In this document: one piece after another, positions 19,988-32,444 of the stretch | Numbering within the stretch: position 1 is the stretch's first letter | How the letters are laid out: the number at the start of each line of letters is the position of its first letter | NCBI GenBank assembly: GCA_013176395.1 | Contig: JABMLP010000003.1 | Span: forward strand, 744,001-808,000 | Direction of reading: 5' to 3' | DNA: 64,000 bases | Source: Venturia oleaginea | Taxonomy: Eukaryota > Ascomycota > Dothideomycetes > Venturiales > Venturiaceae | Program-made: the position numbers and the translations under genes | The notes under the pieces: model-generated | What the model was told of the DNA's origin: nothing | What the model saw: only the letters and a program-made list of their open reading frames with translations | Databases searched by the model: none

Positions 19988-22136
19988 TATCATGAAAAGC
20001 CATACTCCAGGCTAAGCGATTATGATCCTGGCCATCTTTGTAAATTTGGGGTAATTGCAAGTGACAGGAAAGATCTGTTATTGGTTCGGGTACTGCAAGT
20101 GCTGTAAGATACGTGCCTCCAAAGCTAGATGGGCTGCTTGTGAAAGTTTTATTGACTAGTTTGGAAGACGGAAAGAGGTCTTCTGGCTGATCAGGCAATG
20201 CAAGCTAGAGATACTCAGATATTGTGTATCCTGAACTCGGATATAACTTCGAACTAGAGTTTAATGTCGGGCATCAGTCAAAAGGCATGGAAAAACGTGA
20301 TCAAAGATTCTCGACGTGTTCTGATCAAGTGGTAATTCATGTTAGGTAAATTAGGATCTCTACAGGGGGCAAATTGTGGCAACACAAATCTTCCTTGATT
20401 TCACACCGCCTCTACACAACTCCTCACCCCCCTTTTGAATCTGAATCACAACTCATCATGCGCAGCGACTAATTCCACCTGCATCGACTTACAAGCTAGT
20501 AGGTTACAAGCTTGATGCTTACGATGATAGACATTGCTTGCTAGAGTCCCTAGGCTACCTTTTTACCTAACAACCCAGACACTCGGGGTACACGGCAAAG
20601 AAATCAAAATCCTGTGTCTTCGAGACTTGCAGTATTACACACAAGGTCTGTATGAATTTGAATTGATGCTCGTGGACATCATGGAAGAAAGAACAGTTGA
20701 ATGGCTGTCTTGTAAGGACCTTCATGGGGACATGACTTATGATATACACCCAGGAATCTACTTGTGGAACTGAAAGAAAAAACGGAAAATTGGAATTATT
20801 CATTGAAGTGTGAGCACGACATGCGCCCAGCAAAATTAGTGCATAGTTGCACCTTTGCCAGAACTCGTGATCTTGCCTGTTGGCGGCGGCGGTGGTGGAC
20901 ACGACAGGAGAGCAAATAAAGAGCTTGGAAAATGTTACGGAATTCAAATCCAGATAGCCATCTGAATGGACACTGATCCCATCCGAAAAGCATACATGAA
21001 TTCTCCCCTCACTGCAACTCCAGTATGAGGTTCGCAAATTCTTGGCCAATGCCAACAAGTTCCTGTGCGCCGACACTCTAATCGAATAAAAGAACGAAGT
21101 ATATGTCCGGGGCTAAACCTTGCCATTGGAAATGGGTGCAGAGATATGCTAGCGAAACTTCTCTTTTTCCACCAACAATACAAGTCATGGACAAGCTGCT
21201 CTATGAAACAAGAATATACCAAATGCCCGGCGCTCTGTCCCGCCTCCTTTGCTATACTCGCACTCTTCGTCGAACAAAGAGCCTTAAATTAGGGCGGGAC
21301 TTCCTCGGAGTCAGACTAAGCGACGAAGGTTCTCTGGGCTGGCAACTGAAATTCGGCACGTCCATTCCGACCATCTCGCAAAACAGGAACAGTATAACGA
21401 CAAAGTCCACTTCGGCGCCTGGGTGAAAAAGCCTTGTGAAGCTACCTACTCTCCATTCAATGCCACCAGTGCCGTGCCCCTTTGATGGGCTACCTTCTTG
21501 GAGAGTACACATATCCGACTGTTCTATGCGGGATGGACATAGCGAGACCAACACTCTTTTTGTGGTCGCTATAACTCCGCAGCAAAAGAGCAGTTGCTGA
21601 TACTCTTCGCGAGCGCTTTAGAAGCTGCGCCTTCTGTCCTGACATGGTTTTGAATAAAAAATACTGCGATAGAAGACACCACTACTCACCAAGTTCCTGC
21701 CATCGAACGACAGGATGCCGAAAGATATGCATACATTAAGCTCAGGATCTATATCGCTAAAGATGATTCGATTATCTGGATGACAGTAATCGACTTCGTG
21801 GATCTGAGGATGCCTTCTTGGTGTGATTACACTTTGAACTTATCTGCCGAGTCCCTGGGAGATGATTTCCAAATCTTCCAGCTATGCTGAAATTGAAGCT
21901 ATCGACATCAACAACTAGGAAGGTGCTCCCTGAGTTCCTGCCAGTGGTACTGTCGGCGATGCCAGATTCACATCTCGATTGGATTGACGTCGTGGTGCAG
22001 TTGCTCGTTTGCGTGACAAGGCAGGAGCCTTGCATTGTCATATGGGTCAAAATCGTCCTCCTCGACTCAACCTCTCCTCCTTTTCACTTCTCTCCACCAA
22101 CATACACACTCGAGCACCGTTAAAGAGTCTCTTACA
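19988..22136. other. intergenic region upstream of glyoxal oxidase
   Basis: About 2.1 kb without a supported gene. Short open frames on both strands lack domains. The last few hundred bases are presumably the promoter of the oxidase gene; CT-rich stretches at 22060-22100 fit a fungal promoter or leader. Confidence 0.4.
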
Positions 22137-23771
22137 ATGCATTTACTCGCAGTATTCGTCCTTCTTCTTGCTCCATTGGGCCTGAGCAGCGTTCCCACCG
22201 CCCCAGGAGCCTTCTCTCCATCCGTCTACACCGGGGTTCCAGCGATGCACGCCTTCTGCCTGCCAAACCACAAATGCATCTTCGTTGACAAGGTCGAGAA
22301 CTTCACGTTTGCACATCTATCGAATGGCCAGTACGCATACTCAGTTGAGTACGACCCCGTCACCGGTACTCAAGTCCCTCTCACCCTCAAGTCCAACGCT
22401 TTCTGCGCTGCCGGCGTCCTCTTGGCCAATGGACAGTACCTCCTCGTCGGCGGCAATGCCCCCTTGCCAGACGTTGATCCTACAGTCGGTGATGGCTTCC
22501 GAAGCATTCGCTATCTCAATCACCCATCTGATGGCAGCCGCGATGGCGCTGGCTGGGACGAGTTCAAATGGCAGCTCGATACGCCCAGATGGTACCCAAC
22601 GACAATCCTGCTGAACAATTCAATGGTCTTCGTCGTCTCTGGCAGCCGAAACGGCCTCGATCCGCGCAATTCGACAAACAACAATCCTACTTACGAGATT
22701 CTGAATGAAAATGGCTATCCCATGGGCACCAGCTATCTTTCCAAGATCCTCATCGACAATCAGCCAACGTTCATGTACCCCATCGTCTTCCTATTGTCGG
22801 ATGGCCTCGTCTTGATATGTGTCAACCGGAACTGCGTGGTTCATGATCCTGTCGCCAATGTCACCCTACGATCCCTTCCTACGATCCCAGGCGCTGTACG
22901 AACATATCCAAATGCTGGTGGCTCTGCAATGCTGCCGCTTACAAGCTTCAACAACTGGAAGTCCGACATTCTGATTTGTGGAGGCGGCAATAGTCAAGAC
23001 CTCACCTCAACCAGTGACCCCACATGCGTACGAATCAATCCATACGATCCAGCAGCACAATGGCAGGTAGACAACATGGGACAGGGCCGTGTCATGGGTA
23101 ATATTGTGCTTCACCCTAATGGAAATATCACGATCGTGAACGGCGCAAACCAAGGCGCCGAGGGCTATAACCTTGCCAGAAATCCCGTCCAGGACGCTCT
23201 CGCCTACAAACATCACATGCCGATCGGTCAGCGCATCACCAAAACCGCTCGCAGTTCAATCCCACGCCTATATCACTCAGTCACGTTCATCGATGATCAA
23301 GGCCTCACTCATATCGCTGGTAGCAACCCAAATGAGCAGCCTGTTCTCGTGCCGAACAATGAGAATCCGTACCCGACCGAATTCCGTAGCGAAATCTACC
23401 GTACAGACTGCCAGCTTGACCAGAACGCCTGGATTAAGCGCCCTCAGAACGTCACCGTAGCGAACAACGTGTGGCCTACACTTGCTACACCAGGAGGAAC
23501 CAGCCAGAAAGTATCGTTCTGGGCTCCATCTCGCGGTTCGAATCTCATGGTCTCACTCGAATATGGCGGTTTCAGCACACACGGTCTGACAATGGCAAAT
23601 CGCCTCATTCACCTCGACTACACTGGTTTCGTTGCCAATTCCAAGTGGGGAGTCCAGAACATATCCGTCACACCACCGCCAAATCACAACGTCACGCCTC
23701 GAGGTTGGTATCGCCTCTGGATCGTGGTGGACTGCGTCAACTCTGATGCTACATGGATTCAGGTTCTATGA
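22137..23771 (+). CDS. secreted glyoxal oxidase-type copper radical oxidase (AA5)
   Basis: Intronless gene, 544 aa. Enzymes of this family oxidise small aldehydes or alcohols with O2, yielding H2O2 outside the cell, often to feed peroxidases. Residues 1-18 form a signal peptide (MHLLAVFVLLLAPLGLSS). The N-terminal glyoxal-oxidase domain forms a kelch-like propeller (LLVGGNAPLP, ILICGGGNS), and a DUF1929-type domain closes the protein. All expected copper-radical residues are visible: Cys90 (NAFCAAG) for the Tyr-Cys crosslink, Tyr153 (RWYPTT), Tyr379-His380 (RLYHSV) and His482 (FSTHGL). Start chosen at 22137 because an upstream in-frame ATG would bury the signal peptide. Substrate could be glyoxal, methylglyoxal or another aldehyde. 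Confidence 0.9.
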   Translation: MHLLAVFVLLLAPLGLSSVPTAPGAFSPSVYTGVPAMHAFCLPNHKCIFVDKVENFTFAHLSNGQYAYSVEYDPVTGTQVPLTLKSNAFCAAGVLLANGQYLLVGGNAPLPDVDPTVGDGFRSIRYLNHPSDGSRDGAGWDEFKWQLDTPRWYPTTILLNNSMVFVVSGSRNGLDPRNSTNNNPTYEILNENGYPMGTSYLSKILIDNQPTFMYPIVFLLSDGLVLICVNRNCVVHDPVANVTLRSLPTIPGAVRTYPNAGGSAMLPLTSFNNWKSDILICGGGNSQDLTSTSDPTCVRINPYDPAAQWQVDNMGQGRVMGNIVLHPNGNITIVNGANQGAEGYNLARNPVQDALAYKHHMPIGQRITKTARSSIPRLYHSVTFIDDQGLTHIAGSNPNEQPVLVPNNENPYPTEFRSEIYRTDCQLDQNAWIKRPQNVTVANNVWPTLATPGGTSQKVSFWAPSRGSNLMVSLEYGGFSTHGLTMANRLIHLDYTGFVANSKWGVQNISVTPPPNHNVTPRGWYRLWIVVDCVNSDATWIQVL

Positions 23772-24787
23772 ATGTTGGAAACACCAGTGGATCGCTCTTG
23801 AAAGAAGGATATTAAATGCTTTTGAGGGATTTTCAAAAATTCCTGGCCTTAATCTCTTCAATGTATAATAGCATAACACAGATATATTGGCCTTAATGAA
23901 CATGAATTCTTTTCGATGTGTTTTCTCCTGCCTGTGACGAGTTTCCGTGATGCTGAAAGTGATAGAGAGTGCTTGGTTCGAGTGAGAGGATGCGAATATT
24001 CTGGTGATCTCAGAAAATTATCTTGCTAGAAGTTTAGCGATATTGATGCAAACTTGAAGGTCTATGATTGTAGATCGTAGCTCTTGAAATCCATAGACAT
24101 GTGAAAAAATCCGCGGGGTGTAACGCAGCTGCGACGAGGTGCTTTGAGGTGTCGAATACAGGATCAACCTTTGAATACGTGATGGATTCAGGTCTTATTC
24201 TGCAACGAAGCTCCCGTTCAGCGCGAGTACGAGGTTTGTCTTCTTTCCGAAGACTGATGGTGTTATAACTCGTCTTCATGGTGATCCTGACATCTCAGAA
24301 TCTTCAAAGATGACATTCGTGAGGTGGCAGATAGTGCTGAACTTGATTCGTCAATCTCAATTCAACAAAAAAGACTTCATGTTCCAGCAAGTCCAATATC
24401 CGATCACTAGGATCTTTGGTACGCTTAGAAAGACTCAACTTTTCTCGATTGTGGTGGCCTTTTCTTCAGATCTCACCATGTTGTGAACTTCAGCATCTAA
24501 TTGTTATAGTCTTTACTACTCTTCGAGAGACCAGACTTGTTTCATTCGCAATGATCGAATCTCCAATTCCACCGCAGTATCAACTCTAGTGTCCGACTTT
24601 TAGAATCTTTGGTACGCCTCGAAAGGCTGAATTGCCTCTGTTGCAATGGCTAGATCCTTGAATTCCACCGTAAGATCAATGGTAGACTCCGTTTTCAATG
24701 AAGCATTTGGTATAGCCAGATGTGTACGCCGTAACTTCCTTCCTCACATGCACCCTCAATTCCCTTCAGCCGAAAACACCAGCACGA
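23772..24787. other. intergenic region
   Basis: 3' UTR of the oxidase gene and featureless sequence. Two similar short phrases, GATCTTTGGTACGCTTAGAAAG near 24411 and AATCTTTGGTACGCCTCGAAAG near 24603, hint at a diverged local duplication. Confidence 0.35.
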
Positions 24788-25800
24788 TGACAAGCAGAAT
24801 CTGGAGCGGATCGTCCCGGAGCTCGATGGCCACCGGATTCTCTCGCATTTCCAACGACACCAGCTACGGCAAAAAGGCGACATCTGCACCTCCCAGCGAC
24901 GAGTCTGGCGAGCTACTATCGCTCGCACCCCACTTTCAAGCTGGTAGCAGTGAAAACGAATATAGCTAGCGCGAATACCGCACTGGTGCCACCATGACCA
25001 CGGTCATTGAGGCTAAGGCTAAAGCTACACTTCCCTGGCGCAAGCCGCTGTATAAGTATAGATTCAGGCCCTGATTCTTTCACATCCCCATACTGATCTT
25101 TTTCTAGGGATGCACCGAATCTCCAACTTAGGTGGAACATACCCAAAGATACAGCTTAACAGGTCGAGGCCACTCAAGGTGAAGGTTTTTCCCAGGCAAT
25201 TATCTGCATGTGAGCCATGCCCTATGATTTGCTTATGGTCCTCCTCTACTATCTCTCCTACCCTTTTTTCCGTCTAATCTGCACCATCTTGATCATCATC
25301 TCCATGATCCTAGATGCCTATGGTTGGACGTTGTCCTTCCCCTCGGCTTCTGGATCGTTGACTGGGTCTGCTGCATTAGTTCATCTATCTTATTCTTGCT
25401 GTGTGGGTATTAACAATCTATAATGAAACCCACCATCACCATGAGCCTACCCACCGTGGATGGCCACAACGCAACGCTATTCCTCAACGGTTTGGGTAAT
25501 TTCATGATCAAGATCGCGCGTTAGATGCTTGAATTCTTGATGCTGATGATCCCTCTGGCGGTATTGGTTTTTGCCGGCTACGTGGTGTTGTTTCGCCTCG
25601 GGGACGTAACATTCCTAGGATCATCACCACCAGCACCATTGGCCTCCACCATGAATGCAGTCAACAATCTCGGTTCCGAAGCCATCGATGCCGTCGAAAA
25701 TCTCAATCCCTCCGCCATCCCAGATACCGCTCAGGCTCCTATGAAGAACGTCATCAACTCCACCTTCACAAATTTTGTCAAGATTGATGGATTCTCGTAA
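24788..25800 (+). pseudogene. decayed gene(s) for a small membrane protein
   Basis: Coding-looking stretches are repeatedly cut by in-frame stops. From ATG 24788 a Ser-rich frame hits TAG after SSENEYS and continues as REYRTGATMTTVIEAKAKA. From about 25110 a second stretch (DAPNLQLRWNIPKDTA) hits TAA, then TGA, before a hydrophobic segment from ATG 25217 (MPYDLLMVLLYYLSYPFFRL). A third frame from ATG 25423 runs 33 codons, hits TAG at 25522-25524, and resumes with a transmembrane helix (MLIPLAVLVFAGYV-like) and a Pro/Asn-rich tail to 25800. No intron with acceptable signals removes the last TAG. The parts may belong to one gene or to two neighbours. Original function unknown. Confidence 0.45.
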
Positions 25801-26394
25801 TTGACCCCATAACGCCTCCTGTCAAGGAGTACGTATTCTTCTAGCGTGTATGGAGCCGTACCATATGCGAATGTATAGAGTGAATTCTGTGCCGCACCAT
25901 CAATTGATAAGGGTACGACTCTCGGTATCGGGATCGTATTCAGCAGCAGAAATATTGTCTCTAATTTTCGTCAAGGAAATTTTAGAGGTACAGCCCTCGA
26001 ACCTCCCGAACATCTGAGGGTGAACAGTACCAGGCGGAGCAGATGGATACATGATTTCTGTCAACTCTTGATTCGGCAAGCCTCAGTCAACAACAGTATC
26101 AACGACGCTGCTTCCGCCCTTTCGTCGGATAGCGATTTCTCCCATGAGTTTGACCTTGCCTGGAAACTTAAATACTCGGGTGAACTATGTGTTAAAGACC
26201 CAAGGTTTTTGCTGTTTATATTGTTCGAATCGCACTTTCAGGCCAGCTGTCCAACGTGGTGACGGCCTCTGGATCTCGCAGTTGCTGTGGGCTGCCTGGT
26301 ACCTATGACGCATTCGCAATTCCCACAAAATATCAATATTCTTCCTACAGAATTGACATAATTGACATGAGGGCACTCCATCGACATCTCGCGA
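25801..26394. other. intergenic region
   Basis: No supported gene. Confidence 0.35.
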
Positions 26395-27706
26395 TTAAGC
26401 AGCTCTAGCCACTTTTGGTTGGTTAATGAGATCGTGCGATTTGGAGTCGTGCCATTCTGGAGCCGTCCACTCGGCTTCCTCCTCCTCGTCCTCGTCATCA
26501 TGACTGTCTTCAACCCCAAGAATTGATCTCGCCAGAAATTTGTCACTATTAATCTTCAGCTAATGGCGTGAATTCGAATTTCAGGTGTTGCCGAAGGGCA
26601 GGGAATCGATGAAGCCACGGTGCCAGCCTTTGTCTAAAGCTCCTAGAGGGCGGCAGCCTCTTCTGAGCTCTGGCTGGTCCATGTGGAGTGGACGACGGCT
26701 AGCATAGGCAAAAAGTCAGTTACGTCCATAAAACTTCATCTCGATCTTTGTTACCACGGTTGCCGCATGCTGTGGAGGATTGTGTATGAAGTCAAGAGAA
26801 GTTATCGTGCACAGGTCTTTTCGTATTTCGTTTTCGGTCTCACGCTTCAGCCACTACGTTCTCTTGACGAGATGTACGCGTGTTGGTATGACGCTCAAGA
26901 CCTGGTCAGGAGCTGAGAGCATTGGCTGCTGGCAGATGATGCTGGCACAATCTCGTAGCCGAGTAATTCTCTTTGGGTTCCAGGCCCCGTTGAAGTCGAA
27001 TTCGCGCCATTGTGTCATCTTTTCAGTCGCGGCTCTTTCCCTGAACGAATTGTCCACCGTGCTGGACGCTGCGTGGTACAAGGCCTTATTCGTAGCCTTT
27101 ATGTCCCAGGAGAACGGCTGATGGTGGCTTTGTCGTAAAAGATGCGACCAAAGGCGTCGAATGGAAGATCGGTATGCAAAATTGGCCCTTCTACGAGGGG
27201 CTTTCTAGGACGTGGAGACCTTCCAGTAGCCTGCTTGTACTTGGCCTCGATCGCTTCATAATTCCTTTGACTGAAATTTTCAGGGCAGTGCGGTATGTAG
27301 CCTTGCAAATCCGCTCTATCCTTATTGTTCCAATTCCACGGCAAGATCAGTTGCAGACTCCAAGTCCTATGGTTGTTTTAGCACAGCCAACGTGTCCACC
27401 GCTTATCATCCATTGCATTGAGCCATTACTCCGTTCCGTGGGTGTCATTCACAATCGCCAGAATCAAATTATTCCTCATCGTCTTTCATCGCCCCCTCCA
27501 CTTGTTCCGATTTCCCTGCTCGCAACCTCTCCAGTACTCCTTGAATCCGATTCTTTTTCACCTTCTCCGGAGAGACGAATGGTAGGGATGGGGTATTCCA
27601 GTTGTAGCTTCACTCGGATTTCGTGCTGTAATGCGGATGGGCTGTCCTCATTTGTCAGTTTGGTATGAATACAGCTGGACATGATTGTGTGATGTCGATG
27701 TTTCAA
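26395..27706 (-). pseudogene. fragmented reverse-strand coding remnants
   Basis: Several reverse-strand pieces look coding but cannot be joined cleanly. A frame from ATG 27706 ends at 27476. A short SANT-like or Myb-like piece starts at ATG 27344 (NWNNKDRADLQGYIPH, ENFSQRNYEAIEAKYKQATG). A further frame spans 27081-26854. An acidic stretch (EDSHDDEDEEEEAEW) ends in a stop at 26395. The order would suit a DNA-binding protein with an acidic tail, with introns I cannot place, or a decayed gene. I mark it as remnant with low confidence. Confidence 0.3.
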
Positions 27707-30148
27707 CTAAAGCTTGGAAAGCTACAGTACCGCTTTCTCAAGCGAAGGTAGCGTGATTTGATGGAAGAATCGTGCGTGTTTCTGGATTTCTGGAAGGCGT
27801 ATGGAGAAGGTTTCGATCGCTGTTTGTGCAGAGCGTAGAGAGTTGACTTATTCGCTCTGAGTGATGCTTAGGACCCCCAAATCTGCTTTCCAGGCTGTTG
27901 TACTACGTCTAGCAATCTTCGAGGCTCATCAGGTGGGCGCAGCTAAACCACCCTAATCCTAATCCCATCCTCTCAGCCACAAGTTAACATTGGCTTCCAA
28001 TTGGCTGGGCCTCACATGACATGATGGTCCCAGCGCCCGAAATAGTACATAAAATAGCCCCCTCCCTCCGTCTCTTCTTCTCCAGTGGGGAAAAAGAGAA
28101 GCTAAGCTACACGTCTTCGGGCTACGAGTTTTGAAAGTCATTGTCACAGTGGAGATCTGGGGGCAGGCATTCGCAATGACAGCGGCGACGCACAAAATCC
28201 TGAGGGTTTTACTTCGCAAGGAGGTTTTACCTTGAGATAACTGGGGCTCAACCAGCCCAGGTATGTTCTTTTCATTCTGTTTCTTGCGCGCGCGGGTTCA
28301 GGAAGAAGAGCAATCATGCTATCTTCTTCCTTCTTCGAGTAGTACTTGTTAGTCGTCTTTGGTGTCGAGTTGTGGCAGAACGCGTGTTGAAATTCGTGTG
28401 CGTGGTAGGCTTGGGGCCTGTATCCAGTCCAGCGGAGGTCAGTTTGGTTTCGATATTCGCCTCAGAGGTGTCCATCGTGATAGTCGCGCCCGTTGTGTCT
28501 GGTCGTCCTCTCTGCCATTGCTCCCAAAACGTGGATGAGTAGACCTATGTATCGATTGACGATTGAGGTCGTATCTTGGGACAGACTGTCACACCCGACG
28601 GAGCCGAGACTGCTTTCTTGTACTTCACCATAATCCGTTCCACGACTGCGCTTCGATCCTTTGTGGGGCCTGACAGCTTCCACGCTGGGAGCCTATTCAT
28701 CACGAACATTCGGACTTCCGTCGGTCATGGACTGCAGCGCGTCAAAGCCTTCCATGGCCAGCGCCACCACAAGATCTGGACCGTCATCATCGTTTGCTGG
28801 GGCCTCCTGGCTCTCTTCCTCTTCGGTCTGGCTGTGACCAGAAACCAGCGGAACGCACACGAGTCCATCGAACAGGCCAGAGGATGACACCCAAGGCTCA
28901 CAGAAAGAGATGACAGGTGATTATAAAGGCTGGAGAACAACTCACAAGACTGTCGTCAAAGCAGCAGCAATTCATCGTGCATGGCGTCGTCGTTGTGGCA
29001 GGGCTTGTGATCCAGGCTCCATCCAGCAATACTACCATCCACGATCCTTATCACCATACCCCCATAGATTATCAGTTCATTGAATCGATATGGGCAGAGC
29101 GATCCAGCTCCCGACAAGACATGATTGCTGACAACTGTGCTTCGGAAGATCCTCATCTCGCTCAAGCGATCACCACCAAGGTCCCCACCTCACATACGAA
29201 CGATATAGTCGTCAGGCACCATTTTCTCTGATCTCTAAGCGAATAAGAAGAAGGAACGAGGGCATCGAGATGCGCAAGTATTGGAAGGATGGGGGGTGCT
29301 TCATATTCGATACACAAGGTGGACAGGAGTCACAGGACGAGAGCAAATTTCTAGGAAAATGGTCAGTCGCATTGAAGTCCGAACGGTAGATGGTCTTTAT
29401 ATACTAGATAGCAAATGAAAAGGGTAAATCAGGCCCTCGGCAGTAATATCAAACGGGGTCGTGGTGGTTCCTTAATATATAGAACGCCCTTTCTCCCGTT
29501 CCGAGATGCAAAGCGCATGAAGATAGGGTTTTTGGCATCAAATTGGCATGAACAGACAGGAACAGGTCTCGACCACAACGAAGACAAAGAAGGACCGAAT
29601 TGCTCCCATCATCAGGCGCAATAGGAAGTTTTGTCGGAAAGCAGCGTATAAGTCAGAGGATTCCTGCTCGTCGCGAGTCTTGCTCTAACGGAAATGAGAG
29701 TTTTCTCGAGAGCGAATGCTCTTGACCGACGTCTCGAATTTTGAAACAAAAGCGTAAGCGAGTCAAGACGCGCATCTTGTCAAAGGCACATCCCCGTTGG
29801 TGATGGCAATGGGTCAGGTCAGCCCAGGGCACTGGGCAGAGGAAAGCTTGCCCACGGACCATGGTCCACCAAGGCTTTTCTCGTGGTACCCCAAATACGT
29901 AGTAAGATGATGAGAAGCGGGAAGACAAAGGATTTCATCGCCCGATAATTGTCCGGCAGCGCAGCGTCGTCTCCTGGAGTCCGCATCTGGCTGCCTCGGA
30001 GAAATAGCAGTTACCAATTGGTTGGGGCATGGGGGCGTAGCTTCTTGAATCCATGTCCGCTTTTCTGAAAGTTCAGGCCGGCAGATCTTCGAGCAGTGAC
30101 CATTCCCGGCTGGCAGTGCGTAGTATCTCCTAGTGCGATGCGAGCATC
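27707..30148. other. intergenic region with one doubtful ORF
   Basis: No firm gene. A plus-strand frame at 28576-28887 ends with a plausible membrane helix (HKIWTVIIVCWGLLALFLFG) and a charged tail, but has no supported N-terminus. It may be the last exon of a small membrane protein or chance. The rest is featureless. Confidence 0.3.
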
Positions 30149-32444
30149 ATGCAGCAACCGGAGATGGGCAAAAGAGACATCCACTCGTCCTCCTCCCACA
30201 GGCATCGCGATTCTCATTCCACAGCATACGCCGGATTCTCACAATCGAACCAGATCGCGAGAGACACCACTGCGCGCCGCGTCGACGCCCCACCACCGTA
30301 CTCGGGTGGCCGGGGAATAATTGGCGCCCATCGACATTTGGAGGCGTCGACTATTGGCAATCCGAGTTTTTTGGACGTTGGAACTTGGGAGCCACCCCCA
30401 TACATTATCACCCAGACGGAGAGAAAGCAGAGCACCTGCATCAGGCTGGTTCTACAAGCCTTGTGCGACGGCGAGCTCTCGCCATGGCATTGTCACGCAT
30501 TACAACCTTCGAACCAAGCGCGGCCGAGTTGATCAACCTCAGGAAGATTCTGGACATATGCAAAGTCCCAGACGTCGGACCCTTTGCCTTGCTGCCAGAG
30601 CTCGCCGTGGATCAACATTACTGCTTCGCCCTGGATCGATTTGAAACCACAAGCCGTGTCTTCGACAAATCATACTATGAAGAGGAGGTACTTTCGGTGG
30701 TTATGAACGAGGAAAAGCTGGACGAAATATTGCAGAGCGATGCAAAGGCGAAAGGCGTACCAGAATCGCACTTTCCTCCCAAACGAAGAAGAGCACGTCC
30801 GATGCGATCGAAAGCTCCATTGCTCTCACCACTCAACCTGCCTCGCGTTTACGAATCCACCAATCCTTCTCCGATCCACAATCCCTCCATAACCTTCTCA
30901 GAGGCCCAGGAATCCATCGTCCAGGGAGGAATCATGTCGCCGCGCAGCTCTGCACGACCGTCGTTGTCCCTCTCGAATTCTGAGAGCAGAGGTGTTCAGT
31001 TTCGCATACCAACTGCGACAAATTCTGTGGTCTCCTTCTTATCAGGATCCTCACAATCATCTTGGCATCCACGGAAGCAGCAGAAGAGGCGGCGAGATAG
31101 TCTCCTGCAATTCTTTCGACGCGGGTCAAGCAGCAGCTCTCTTCATAAAGACAGAGGACTCATTACGAACGATCAAGTTAGTCCTCCAAGCATAGCCGAA
31201 GTGCCCGAATTATCATCGCCAAATTCGCATGAATCACAGGATCTTTCATCTCTCCAAAGCTTGTCGATGAGCACAAGGACATCTATCAGCTCTTTCGTCG
31301 ATCCATTCAATCCCACCCTTTCAATGTCAGATCAACGCGCCATCTCTATTTTCAAGCAAACCCAGCGATTTCGAAGCTTGCAGTGGCAGTGCGATTGCGA
31401 GGTTCTGAGATTCAGCGACTTCGCCCAACACCAAAGGGTCGCGCTTCCACTCATAGTGGGGCGAAACAGGATCTACCTGGAAGATCGAAAAAGAGCGAGA
31501 CTGATCGAATTCAAAAAGAAGGTACGTCGAATCTCTATCTACATTGGCCGAGAGCTTCCGATTCTGCTGAGGTTGAACGCCGCATTTTCCTTCTTTTGGG
31601 AGCGGTGGACCTCGTGCGACCTGATATCCCAGCAACAATTTTGGGCAGTATATGCGGCAGCTCAATTTCAGATTCTCCTCCCATTGCATTTTCATCCAGA
31701 CGTCCCGGGAAACTCGTCCGATGACTTCATAGTTCATACATCCCACTAGGAGGCCCCTGGCTTGCAGTCCATGACGATTCGGATACACTGAGACTAGGGT
31801 ACCATGCACCTACTCACCCGATCGCGAACTGGTCCCAATCAATCGGGCTCGCTTAACTCTGTTTATTGCGACATTTGCTGACGCAACCATAGCAACAAGA
31901 AGCCATTGAGCAGTTGGAGAATCGACATGTCGAAAAGGAACTCGAGGAACTGGAGCGACATCGTCTGGCAACTGAAGATAGTTCTGCTCGAAATGCGACC
32001 GCATTGAAATTCGTGAGAAAGCGTCTTAGTCTCCTCGGGGAGGATGCAACCCCCGAGCACCACATGCGGCTGGAAGAGGAGACTTCAGCCATGAACAGGC
32101 TTGCCAGCAGACATGAGCGGGAGATGCAAGGTCTGATACGAACCCAGGAACGAGAGAAGCTGGATCTCCATCGACAACAAGAAAAGGAGTTCGAGGACTA
32201 CCAGAAGAGCTTAGACGATGACATGGACTTCTCGATCCAGACAAAATTAGATGCGCTGGGCATGAACATGGTCAAGCTCGATGACTTGATCGAGGATCGA
32301 AAAGCCCGTCTAGCTTCGAGGTGGTACATTCGACTCCAGATTGCCAAGATGGAGGTACCTGAGACTGCCCACATCAGGGGACCATTGCCATTGACCACCT
32401 TGGAGCTTCCACCGGGATTCATCAGTGCCTTCTCTTATACTTGA
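30149..32444 (+). CDS. fungal coiled-coil protein, IBR-finger-protein-like architecture
   Basis: Main exon ends at 31521 at a GTACGT donor. After a 371-nt intron (branch GCTGAC, acceptor CCATAG) the second exon is 31893-32444, in phase. The certain part starts no later than ATG 30484 (about 529 aa). An N-terminal exon in another frame from ATG 30149 (basic, His/Ser-rich, with a PPPYSGG motif) probably precedes it, but the join was not found. Visible order: a helical segment (SAAELINLRKILDI), an acidic conserved patch (YYEEEVLSVVMNEEKLDEI), a long Ser-rich disordered region, DPFNPTLSMSDQRAISIFKQ, then a long coiled coil (REMQGLIRTQEREKLDLHRQ). This resembles the C-terminal architecture of fungal proteins annotated as IBR finger proteins, but no RING or IBR cysteine motif is present. 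Function unknown. Confidence 0.6.

Noticed and set aside
29653..29928. 91-codon reverse-strand frame
   Set aside because: No recognisable motif, no splice support and overlapping frames on both strands.
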